Source of the DNA: S012-113 sp039714715
Lineage (GTDB): Bacteria; Bacteroidota; Bacteroidia; Cytophagales; Cyclobacteriaceae
Length of the DNA: 13,201 bases
Direction of reading: 5' to 3'
Assembly: GCA_039714715.1 (NCBI GenBank)
Contig: JBDLIU010000113.1
Coordinates: forward strand, 1 to 13,201
Position numbers and translations under genes: made by a program. The number at the start of each line of letters is the position of its first letter. Position 1 is the stretch's first letter. The notes under the pieces are model-generated. The model ran no database searches. It was not told the DNA's origin and saw only the letters and a list, made by a program, of their open reading frames with translations. This document shows, one piece after another, positions 7,067 to 13,070 of this stretch.

Positions 7067-8401
7067 TTAAGCTTGAGCTCTTTTTCGGAAATCATCCAAC
7101 GAAATCTTTTTGTTATTTATGCTTATGTTCTCCTTAACATAAGCATAAACCTTATCTGCTAAAACCTGGTTAACAACATTGGTATAATTTTGTCCTTCAT
7201 TTCCTTCCAGGTAAGACTTTACAAATTCATCCATTTTGTCTCCTAATTGATCAAGTATTGCGGGACCTCCAAATTGTTCTGCAAGGATCAATTTAGCTCT
7301 ATCATTGATATCTTGTTGTTCAACTTTAATTTGTTGGTCTTCAGCGATCTTATTTCTGATAAGAGTCCATTTAAGATCTTTTATATATAGATCAAATTCA
7401 GCGTCTATTTGTTCTTTGGTTATTTTGCCTTCATTAGTAACCAGGAGCCACTCTTTTAAGAATTCATCGGGAGTTTCAATCTTTGTTTTATCTACTAAAT
7501 GATCCCTGGAATCCCTTTCCAGCAAGTAATCGCTTTCTCGGCTGTAATTCTGACTGATACTGTCTTCAATTTTTTTATTGAACTCTTCCTCAGTTTTTAC
7601 CGCATCCTTACCAAAAAGGCGATCATAAAATTCCTGGTTAAGTTCAGCATTTTCTTTTCTGTTTACATTCTTCACTTTCAGAGTGAACTCACCTTCAATG
7701 TTTTCAACTTCCTTAATTTCAATTCCCAGAACCTCAGAAATAAGCGTATCAGTTTTAAGAACCTTTTTAATGTCAAATTTCACCTCGCCATCTGGCTTAA
7801 CACCAACAAACTTCTTACTGTCTTTCTTGTCCAGCAGCTTAAGATCCAGTAAGCCAGAATACTCACCTTCGCCTTCTGATGGTGTAAATGTGCCAAAAAG
7901 AGAATCCCCATCTTCACAAACATCAGGGTTGATCATATTACCATGTTGCTCAAGCAGATTATCAATGGTTTCCTGTCGAACTTTATCATCGATCTTGATT
8001 TCATACTTATTCACCTTTTGTTTTTTAGAAACATCAAGGGTGAAATCATCCACTATTCCAATATTGTATTCAAACTCGAATTCTGTTTGATTGTCCCAAT
8101 CTAAACCTGCTACATTTTCTTTATTGGGAATAGGCTCACCAATTATTTTTATCTTTTCCTCTTTGATATAATTATCAATACTGTGATATAAAAGATGGTT
8201 TATTTCATCAACTAATATTGATTTGCCATACATCTTTTTAATAACAGATGTTGGCACTTTCCCTTTTCTGAACCCCTTGACATCTGCTTTTTTTGAGTAT
8301 TCTTTAATTTTTTGTTCAACCTTAGGTTGATAATCGTCTTGCTTTAAACTAACTTTAATTAGAGCTTCAGTTTGGGTTTTTTTATCAAGAATGATTTCCA
8401 C
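7067..8401 (-). CDS. tig: Trigger factor (ribosome-associated chaperone)
   Basis: Trigger factor binds the ribosome exit tunnel through its N-terminal domain and shields nascent chains. The frame is open up to an ATG at 8440, but I prefer GTG at 8401-8399, giving 444 residues beginning (M)EIILDKKTQTEALIKV. With that start the ribosome-binding signature GFRKGKVP falls at residues 43-50 with Phe44, matching E. coli numbering. The longer start would put the hydrophobic stretch MGGLVLYLLKY in front and would begin inside the putative tRNA terminator hairpin. The middle region (about 152-245), where the FKBP-type PPIase domain sits in E. coli, is present but shows no recognisable FKBP active-site pattern, so prolyl-isomerase activity is doubtful. 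The C-terminal helical chaperone region is complete, ending in RKRAQA. It is the first gene of tig-clpP-clpX, linking folding of new chains to proteolysis. Confidence 0.93.
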   Translation of the reverse strand: MEIILDKKTQTEALIKVSLKQDDYQPKVEQKIKEYSKKADVKGFRKGKVPTSVIKKMYGKSILVDEINHLLYHSIDNYIKEEKIKIIGEPIPNKENVAGLDWDNQTEFEFEYNIGIVDDFTLDVSKKQKVNKYEIKIDDKVRQETIDNLLEQHGNMINPDVCEDGDSLFGTFTPSEGEGEYSGLLDLKLLDKKDSKKFVGVKPDGEVKFDIKKVLKTDTLISEVLGIEIKEVENIEGEFTLKVKNVNRKENAELNQEFYDRLFGKDAVKTEEEFNKKIEDSISQNYSRESDYLLERDSRDHLVDKTKIETPDEFLKEWLLVTNEGKITKEQIDAEFDLYIKDLKWTLIRNKIAEDQQIKVEQQDINDRAKLILAEQFGGPAILDQLGDKMDEFVKSYLEGNEGQNYTNVVNQVLADKVYAYVKENISINNKKISLDDFRKRAQA

Positions 8402-8424
8402 GGTGTTGTATTTAAGTAAATATA

Positions 8425-8475
8425 AAACTAAACCCCCCAATCCCGATATAATTGGCTATCGTGACCGAGGGGTTT
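8425..8475 (-). terminator. Imperfect hairpin terminator downstream of tRNA-Leu
   Basis: AAACCCC (8430-8436) pairs with GGGGTTT (8469-8475), and inside it CGATA (8444-8448) pairs with TATCG (8457-8461) across an 8-nt loop. Read on the minus strand, the stem follows the tRNA 3' end by 9 nt and is followed by the U-rich TTTAGTTTTATATTT. The internal loop is large (7 nt per side, with some possible pairs), so efficiency is uncertain. The inner part is a member of the palindromic repeat described separately. Confidence 0.5.
8441..8464. repeat. Palindromic repeat, copy A (with 6-nt insertion)
   Basis: Copy A begins TCCCGAT and continues, after the six extra bases ATAATT, with GGCTATCGTGA. Without these bases it matches copy B (8588-8605) at 16 of 18 positions in the same orientation. 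It lies between tig and tRNA-Leu, inside the terminator-like hairpin. Confidence 0.5.
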
Positions 8476-8484
8476 TAACCTTAG

Positions 8485-8566
8485 TGCGGATGGAGGGACT
8501 CGAACCCACACACCTTTCGGCGCTAGATCCTAAATCTAGTGCGTCTACCAATTTCGCCACATCCGC
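8485..8566 (-). tRNA. tRNA-Leu (anticodon UAG)
   Basis: Read on the minus strand, the 82 nt fold as a class II tRNA. The acceptor stem GCGGATG/CATCCGC is perfect, followed by discriminator A. The D stem is GCG/CGC with a loop containing TTGGTAGA. The anticodon stem is CTAGA/TCTAG with loop TTTAGGA, so the anticodon TAG (plus-strand 8530-8532) reads CUA and related leucine codons. A 13-nt variable arm (CGCC GAAA GGTG T) and the T arm GTGGG TTCGAGT CCCTC follow. The T stem contains one T-T mismatch (second pair). CCA is not encoded; the next bases are CTA. The long variable arm and anticodon make the identity secure. Confidence 0.96.
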
Positions 8567-8572
8567 ATCTTT

Positions 8573-8618
8573 GCCGAGGCATCTACCTCCCGATGGTTAT
8601 CGGGATTGCCACATCCGA
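8573..8618 (-). pseudogene. Degenerate duplicate of the tRNA-Leu 5' end, interrupted by a palindrome
   Basis: On the plus strand GCATCTACC (8579-8587) and TTGCCACATCCG (8606-8617) correspond to GCGTCTACC and TCGCCACATCCG of the real tRNA (8541-8549 and 8555-8566). In tRNA terms this is the 5' acceptor strand lacking its first base, the TG linker and the D arm. The D stem has changed from GCG/CGC to GCA/TGC, which would still pair. An 18-nt palindrome lies inside the D loop. No anticodon, variable or T arm follows, so it is not a functional tRNA. It is read on the same strand and ends just before the real gene. Confidence 0.5.
8588..8605. repeat. Palindromic repeat, copy B
   Basis: TCCCGAT GGTT ATCGGGA is a perfect 7-bp stem with a 4-nt loop. 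It sits inside the truncated tRNA-Leu-like sequence and matches copy A (8441-8464) apart from two substitutions and a 6-nt insertion in copy A. No further non-coding copy was seen in the window. Confidence 0.6.
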
Positions 8619-8628
8619 AAACGGAGTG

Positions 8629-8659
8629 CAAAGAAAACAACAATTTTATTCAAGGGCAA
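8629..8659 (-). promoter_or_regulatory. Possible promoter for tRNA-Leu
   Basis: On the minus strand TTG (8659-8657) is followed after 20 bp by TTTCTTTG (8636-8629), one mismatch from TANNTTTG. Transcription would start near 8620, so the truncated tRNA-like segment and its palindrome would lie in the 5' leader of the pre-tRNA. Confidence 0.3.
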
Positions 8660-8695
8660 TATTTTTTGTTTATTTGTGACTAGAAGGTAAGGAAA

Positions 8696-10939
8696 ATGAG
8701 TAAGACTTCCATAGAAAAAGAAAACAGGGAAATTGTCAATAGCTATCGCAGGCTTTTAAGGAAGGCTAAACCTTTTCTTAAAGATGATGATGCGAAGCAA
8801 ATCAGAAAAGCTTTCAACCTGGCAGTTACTGCTCATGAAGGGATGAGACGTAAATCAGGCGAACCTTATATATTTCACCCATTAGCTGTTGCTGAAATAT
8901 GTGTCGAAGAAATTGGGCTGGGAACCACATCAATTGTTTCAGCCATCTTACACGATGTTGTTGAGGATACAGAATATACTCTTGAAGAGATAGAAAGCTC
9001 ATTTGGAAGTAGGGTAAGTAAAATTATTGATGGCCTTACAAAAATTACCGGGGTATTTGAATATGGCAGTTCAGGGCAGGCAGAGAATTTTCGTAAAATG
9101 CTCCTCACTCTTTCAGATGATGTGAGAGTAATCCTTATTAAACTGGCCGATCGTTTGCATAATATGCGTACGCTTGACAGCATGCCTGAGCATAAACAAT
9201 TAAAAATTGCCTCGGAAACCATTTTTCTATATGCTCCTCTAGCACATAGATTAGGTCTTTATTCAATTAAATCTGAGCTTGAGGATTTACATCTCAAGTA
9301 TGCAGAGAGAATGGTCTACGACGAGATTGTAGCTAAGGTCAGTGCCACAAAAGATGCTCGTGATAGATTTATAAAGCGATTTATTAGACCAATCCAGACA
9401 TCACTCAATGAGCATGGCTTTAGGTTTAGTATAAAGGGTAGAACCAAATCTATTCATTCTATCCTTTCAAAAATGAAAAAGAAGGATATTCCTTTCGAAG
9501 AGGTTTATGATTTATTTGCTGTTAGAATTATAATCAACACAACAAAGGAAGCAGAAAAAGCAGTGTGTTGGCAGGTGTATTCGTTAGTTACTGATTTTTA
9601 TAACCCTAATCCTGATCGGCTGCGTGATTGGGTTAGCACGCCAAAAGTAAATGGTTATGAATCATTGCATACTACTGTAATGAGTAAAGAAGGTAGATGG
9701 GTTGAGGTTCAGATTAGAACAAAGAGAATGGATGAGATTGCTGAAAAGGGATTTGCAGCGCACTGGAAATATAAAGATGACCCAAAACATAAAGGAAAGG
9801 GAATAGAGTTATGGATTGATGATGTACGCTCAATGCTTGAAAATGCTGAAACATCAGCTTTAGATTTTGTTGACGATTTCAGGTCGAATTTATATCATGA
9901 TGAAGTTTTTGTTTTCACTCCAAATGGTGATCTTAAAACATTGCCATATGGAGCAACAGCATTAGATTTTGCGTTTGAGGTGCATACAGAAGTAGGTTTA
10001 TCCTGCCTTGGTGCCAAAGTTAACCAAAAACTAGTCCCTTTAAATCATAAATTACAAAATGGCGACCAGGTTGAAATACTTACTTCATCAAAGCAGAAGC
10101 CGAGTGAAGATTGGCTAAGGTTTGTTGTTAGCTCAAAAGCAAGGTCTGGGATAAAGCACGGATTACAAGATGAAATTCGCAATGTAGCTGAGTTGGGCAA
10201 AGAGATAGTAAAAAGAAAGTTGAAACAGCTTAAAATCACACACGATAATGATATATTTAACCAACTAACTAATTACTTCGGTTATAATACAACAACAGAT
10301 TTCCTATACAATGTAGGTAAGGGGCAAATAGATGCAAAAGAATTTAAGAAATTCAAAGAATCATTATCAGAACACCCTCAAACTAAGAGCAAGCCAAAAA
10401 GTATAAAGGATTTTAAATCATTGCAGCGTAAGAAAACCGGAGAGGGGGAGGAGGAGGACATCTTATTTATAGGAGAAGATTTGGATGTAATAGATTATAA
10501 AATAGCGGCATGCTGTAGCCCTATCCCTGGAGATACTGTGTTTGGATTTGTTACTGTATCGGAAGGCATAAAAATACACCGAACATCATGCCCCAATGCA
10601 CCAGAGCTTTTATCCAGTCATGGGCATAGGGTTGTTAAGGCAAAGTGGGCTTCGAAACATAAGCAATCATATCTTGCAGAGCTGGAAGTGATTGGTACCG
10701 ATCGTGTTGGGTTAATTAGCGATATAACCAGGGTGATTTCTGATGATCATCATGTGAACATGAGATCAATTGTCGTTGATACGGATACGGGTATTTTTGA
10801 AGGGAAAATGTCCATGTATATCGATGATAAATCAGTCCTGAAACTACTTTGTAAACAGATTGAAAACATTGAAGGTGTTGTAAAAGTAACCAGAAGGAAA
10901 GAAACTTTTACGCATAGAACAATAGAACGCTCGAAATAA
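8696..10939 (+). CDS. rel: Bifunctional (p)ppGpp synthetase/hydrolase (long RSH, Rel/SpoT type)
   Basis: This enzyme makes and degrades the stringent-response alarmone (p)ppGpp. The 747-residue protein has the complete long-RSH layout. The N-terminal HD hydrolase domain has His61, His86-Asp87, Glu90-Asp91 and ADRLHNMRTL (151-160), all intact, so hydrolysis is expected. The synthetase domain has YDLFAVRI (271-278), GYESLHTTV (320-328) and EVQIRTKRMDEIAEKG (337-352). The lysine-rich stretch KMKKKD before YDLFAVR fits bifunctional rather than RelA-type enzymes. A TGS domain (about 403-464, FVFTPNGDLKTLPYGATALDFA), a conserved-Cys region (CCSPIPGD from 606, later Cys632) and a C-terminal ACT domain (about 660-735) follow. 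A TGEGEEED acidic patch (581-588) lies between the helical and Cys regions. The ATG is preceded by purine-rich AAGGTAAGGA. It is the first gene of the plus-strand block and lies 130 bp from the divergent tRNA-Leu. Confidence 0.96.
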   Translation: MSKTSIEKENREIVNSYRRLLRKAKPFLKDDDAKQIRKAFNLAVTAHEGMRRKSGEPYIFHPLAVAEICVEEIGLGTTSIVSAILHDVVEDTEYTLEEIESSFGSRVSKIIDGLTKITGVFEYGSSGQAENFRKMLLTLSDDVRVILIKLADRLHNMRTLDSMPEHKQLKIASETIFLYAPLAHRLGLYSIKSELEDLHLKYAERMVYDEIVAKVSATKDARDRFIKRFIRPIQTSLNEHGFRFSIKGRTKSIHSILSKMKKKDIPFEEVYDLFAVRIIINTTKEAEKAVCWQVYSLVTDFYNPNPDRLRDWVSTPKVNGYESLHTTVMSKEGRWVEVQIRTKRMDEIAEKGFAAHWKYKDDPKHKGKGIELWIDDVRSMLENAETSALDFVDDFRSNLYHDEVFVFTPNGDLKTLPYGATALDFAFEVHTEVGLSCLGAKVNQKLVPLNHKLQNGDQVEILTSSKQKPSEDWLRFVVSSKARSGIKHGLQDEIRNVAELGKEIVKRKLKQLKITHDNDIFNQLTNYFGYNTTTDFLYNVGKGQIDAKEFKKFKESLSEHPQTKSKPKSIKDFKSLQRKKTGEGEEEDILFIGEDLDVIDYKIAACCSPIPGDTVFGFVTVSEGIKIHRTSCPNAPELLSSHGHRVVKAKWASKHKQSYLAELEVIGTDRVGLISDITRVISDDHHVNMRSIVVDTDTGIFEGKMSMYIDDKSVLKLLCKQIENIEGVVKVTRRKETFTHRTIERSK

Positions 10940-10952
10940 CACTAATTACTCC

Positions 10953-10970
10953 TATATTTGAATCTCAAAT
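10953..10970 (+). promoter_or_regulatory. Candidate fur promoter element with overlapping operator
   Basis: TATATTTG (10953-10960) matches the Bacteroidota -7 consensus. It overlaps the inverted repeat ATTTGA-ATC-TCAAAT (10956-10970), perfect over six bases per arm. Seen as 7-1-7, the geometry common for Fur-family boxes, it is ATTTGAA-T-CTCAAAT with one mismatch. It ends 6 bp before the ATG at 10977. The sequence differs from the canonical Fur box, so binding by the adjacent protein is an inference; no clear -33 element is present. Confidence 0.45.
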
Positions 10971-10976
10971 TGTTTG

Positions 10977-11456
10977 ATGTTGATGAACGAAAATCGATCT
11001 GATATTGAAAAGGTTATTAAGATATTTACAGCATATCTTGAAAACAAAGGATTAAGAAAAACACCTGAACGTTTTGCTATATTGGAAGAGATATATTCTC
11101 GCAATGGTCATTTCGATGTGGAGTCTTTGTATATCTATATGAAAAACAAAAACTATAGAGTAAGCAGGGCTACTGTTTATAACACCCTGGACCTACTTGT
11201 AGATTGTGATTTGGTAAGTAAACATCAGTTCGGAAGAAATCTTGCACAATTTGAAAAATCTTTTGGGTATAAACAGCATGATCACCTGATTTGTACGGAG
11301 TGTCACAAAGTGGTTGAGTTTTGTGATCCAAGAGTACATAATATTCAAACAATGGTAGGAGAACTACTCAACTATAAGATATTACACCACTCGCTAAATT
11401 TATATGGCATTTGTGGTGATTGTCAGGCTAAGAAAAAGCAGGAAGAGAACAACTGA
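10977..11456 (+). CDS. fur: Fur-family metal-dependent transcriptional regulator
   Basis: This is a 159-residue winged-helix repressor of the Fur/PerR/Zur family. The DNA-binding domain covers about residues 10-90: LRKTPERFAILEEI, then the recognition helix SRATVYNTLDLL (63-74). The dimerisation and metal domain has HDHLICTECHKVVEF (101-115) and GICGDC (144-149), giving two CxxC pairs typical of a structural zinc site. The HDH and HH residues could supply the regulatory site. Similarity to HDHLICxxCGKVIEF favours Fur over Zur, but the sensed metal is not certain. Start choice: ATG at 10977 or 10983 are both plausible, and a TTG at 10974 is also in frame; I chose the first ATG. Two nt separate its TGA from the STAS gene. 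The inverted repeat before the gene suggests autoregulation. Confidence 0.9.
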   Translation: MLMNENRSDIEKVIKIFTAYLENKGLRKTPERFAILEEIYSRNGHFDVESLYIYMKNKNYRVSRATVYNTLDLLVDCDLVSKHQFGRNLAQFEKSFGYKQHDHLICTECHKVVEFCDPRVHNIQTMVGELLNYKILHHSLNLYGICGDCQAKKKQEENN

Positions 11457-11458
11457 AT

Positions 11459-11815
11459 ATGAAATATAAATATAACCTTGAAGAAGATTTCTTAATCGTC
11501 ACTTTATCAGGAGACTTGATTGGGGAGGAGAATGGGCCAGAAATTATAAAGGAACTTGAAAAATATAATGGGAAAGGAAATCTTCAGGTAATTATTGATA
11601 TATCAGATGTAAGATATATAAACAGTAGTGGAATAGGTGTTCTTATTACGATGTTAACCAAGGTACGCAATAAAGGAGGGGAACTTTGTTTAATAAATCC
11701 ATCTGAAAGTGTGAAAAAACTTCTGATAATTACTAAACTCCAAGCTATCTTTAAGGTCTTTGATACAATACCAAATGCAAAAACTAAACTTCAAGCACAA
11801 ATAAATGAAGGTTGA
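11459..11815 (+). CDS. STAS-domain protein, anti-sigma factor antagonist-like
   Basis: This 118-residue protein consists of a single STAS domain, as in SpoIIAA and RsbV. These bind an anti-sigma kinase when unphosphorylated and are switched off by serine phosphorylation. The core reads IIDISDVRYINSSGIGVLI (45-63). The usual Asp before the Ser-Ser/Thr-Gly is Asn55 here, and Ser56 aligns with the phosphorylated serine of SpoIIAA and RsbV. The N-terminal strand EDFLIVTLSGDL (9-20) is typical. No partner kinase or phosphatase is encoded in the window, so its target is unknown and could also be unrelated to sigma factors. It starts 2 nt after the fur stop and its last 11 nt overlap purA, so it is embedded in that transcript. 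The purine-rich AGGAAGAG upstream may help initiation. Confidence 0.88.
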   Translation: MKYKYNLEEDFLIVTLSGDLIGEENGPEIIKELEKYNGKGNLQVIIDISDVRYINSSGIGVLITMLTKVRNKGGELCLINPSESVKKLLIITKLQAIFKVFDTIPNAKTKLQAQINEG

Positions 11816-13070
11816 TATTTTATTAGGTCTCCAATGGGGAGATGAGGGCAAAGGAAAAATTGTTGATTTCCTCGCACCCAAGTATAACATTGTTGCTCGT
11901 TTTCAAGGGGGTCCTAACGCAGGGCATACTCTTGAATTTGAGGACATAAAGCATGTGCTTCACCAGGTCCCATCAGGAATTTTCAGAGAAAATATTTCTA
12001 ATGTTGTCGGAAATGGTGTGGTACTTGATCCTGTAATTTTCATGAGTGAAGTAGAAAAGCTCATAGAATTAAAGGCCGATCCCAAGAAAAATCTTTATAT
12101 ATCAAAAAAAGCACAATTGATCCTCCCAACGCATAGATTATTAGATGCAGCTTACGAAAAGGCAAAGGGGAAAGATAAAATAGGATCAACGCTTAAGGGC
12201 ATAGGACCTGCCTACCAGGATAAAATTGGCAGATTAGGGCTTAGAGTAGGGGATATTTTATTGTCGGGATTCAAGGAAAGGTATGAAGACCTGAAAGAAA
12301 AGCATATTGAATCTTTAAACTATCTCAATTTCGAATTTGAGCTCAAAGAAGCTGAACAAAAGTTTTTTAATTCCCTTGAATTATTAAAAGAGTTTCACCT
12401 GGTAGATAGCGAATACTTTGTTAATAATAAGCTAAAAGAAAACAACTCTGTTTTAGCGGAAGGTGCGCAGGGCTCTTTATTGGATGTTGACTTTGGCTCA
12501 TATCCTTTTGTTACCAGTTCTAGTACAATGGTAGCGGGAGCATGTACCGGTCTTGGAATTCCCCCTTCTTCCGTTGGCGAAGTTTATGGTATTTTCAAAT
12601 CTTATTGCACTCGTGTCGGAAGCGGACCATTCCCAACAGAATTAAATGATGATACTGGGGAGAAATTGCGTAAGGTTGGACACGAGTTTGGTGCCACTAC
12701 AGGAAGACCAAGAAGAACAGGATGGTTGGATTTACCGGCTTTGAAATATTCAGTTATGATTAATGGTGTAACTCAGCTATTAATGATGAAAGCAGATGTT
12801 TTAAGCTATTTTGATGATATTAATGTTTGTGTTGGATACAAGTTGCCAAATGGCGAAGTGACTGAGCAACTTTCGTTTGAAATGACGCATCAGGATGTTG
12901 AGCCAATATATAAGACGTTTGAAAGCTGGGGCGTTTTTGATAATGTACCGGGGTCTCTGGATGAACTTCCATACCAACTTAAGAAATATATAAGGTTTAT
13001 TGAGCAGGAGGTTGGTGTACCTGTTACTGTAGTTTCTATAGGGCCCGATAGGACAGAAACGGTTTCATAA
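11805..13070 (+). CDS. purA: Adenylosuccinate synthetase
   Basis: PurA catalyses the GTP-dependent joining of IMP and aspartate to adenylosuccinate, the first committed step to AMP. The 421-residue protein is complete. The P-loop GLQWGDEGKGK (8-18) and GGPNAGHT (35-42) place Asp13 and His41 exactly as in E. coli, confirming the ATG at 11805. Further motifs are GSTLKGIGPAY (127-137), EGAQGSLLDVDFGSYPFVTS (219-238), TRVGSGPFPTEL (269-280), GATTGRPRRTGW (296-307) and the guanine-recognition MKADV (328-332). The start lies 11 nt inside the end of the STAS gene in a different frame, so translation is probably coupled. Placing purine synthesis downstream of a (p)ppGpp enzyme is notable because PurA is a known target of inhibition by ppGpp in E. 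coli; whether that holds here is not shown. Confidence 0.97.
   Translation: MKVDILLGLQWGDEGKGKIVDFLAPKYNIVARFQGGPNAGHTLEFEDIKHVLHQVPSGIFRENISNVVGNGVVLDPVIFMSEVEKLIELKADPKKNLYISKKAQLILPTHRLLDAAYEKAKGKDKIGSTLKGIGPAYQDKIGRLGLRVGDILLSGFKERYEDLKEKHIESLNYLNFEFELKEAEQKFFNSLELLKEFHLVDSEYFVNNKLKENNSVLAEGAQGSLLDVDFGSYPFVTSSSTMVAGACTGLGIPPSSVGEVYGIFKSYCTRVGSGPFPTELNDDTGEKLRKVGHEFGATTGRPRRTGWLDLPALKYSVMINGVTQLLMMKADVLSYFDDINVCVGYKLPNGEVTEQLSFEMTHQDVEPIYKTFESWGVFDNVPGSLDELPYQLKKYIRFIEQEVGVPVTVVSIGPDRTETVS

Noticed and set aside
8399..8440. ATG at 8440 as the trigger factor start
   Set aside because: It adds a non-homologous hydrophobic lead and overlaps the putative tRNA terminator; GTG at 8401 gives the family's normal N-terminus.
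8391..8690. A 99-codon plus-strand open frame across the tRNA-Leu region
   Set aside because: It is largely the antisense translation of tRNA-Leu and its flanking repeats, a common false gene; the tRNA fold explains the sequence.
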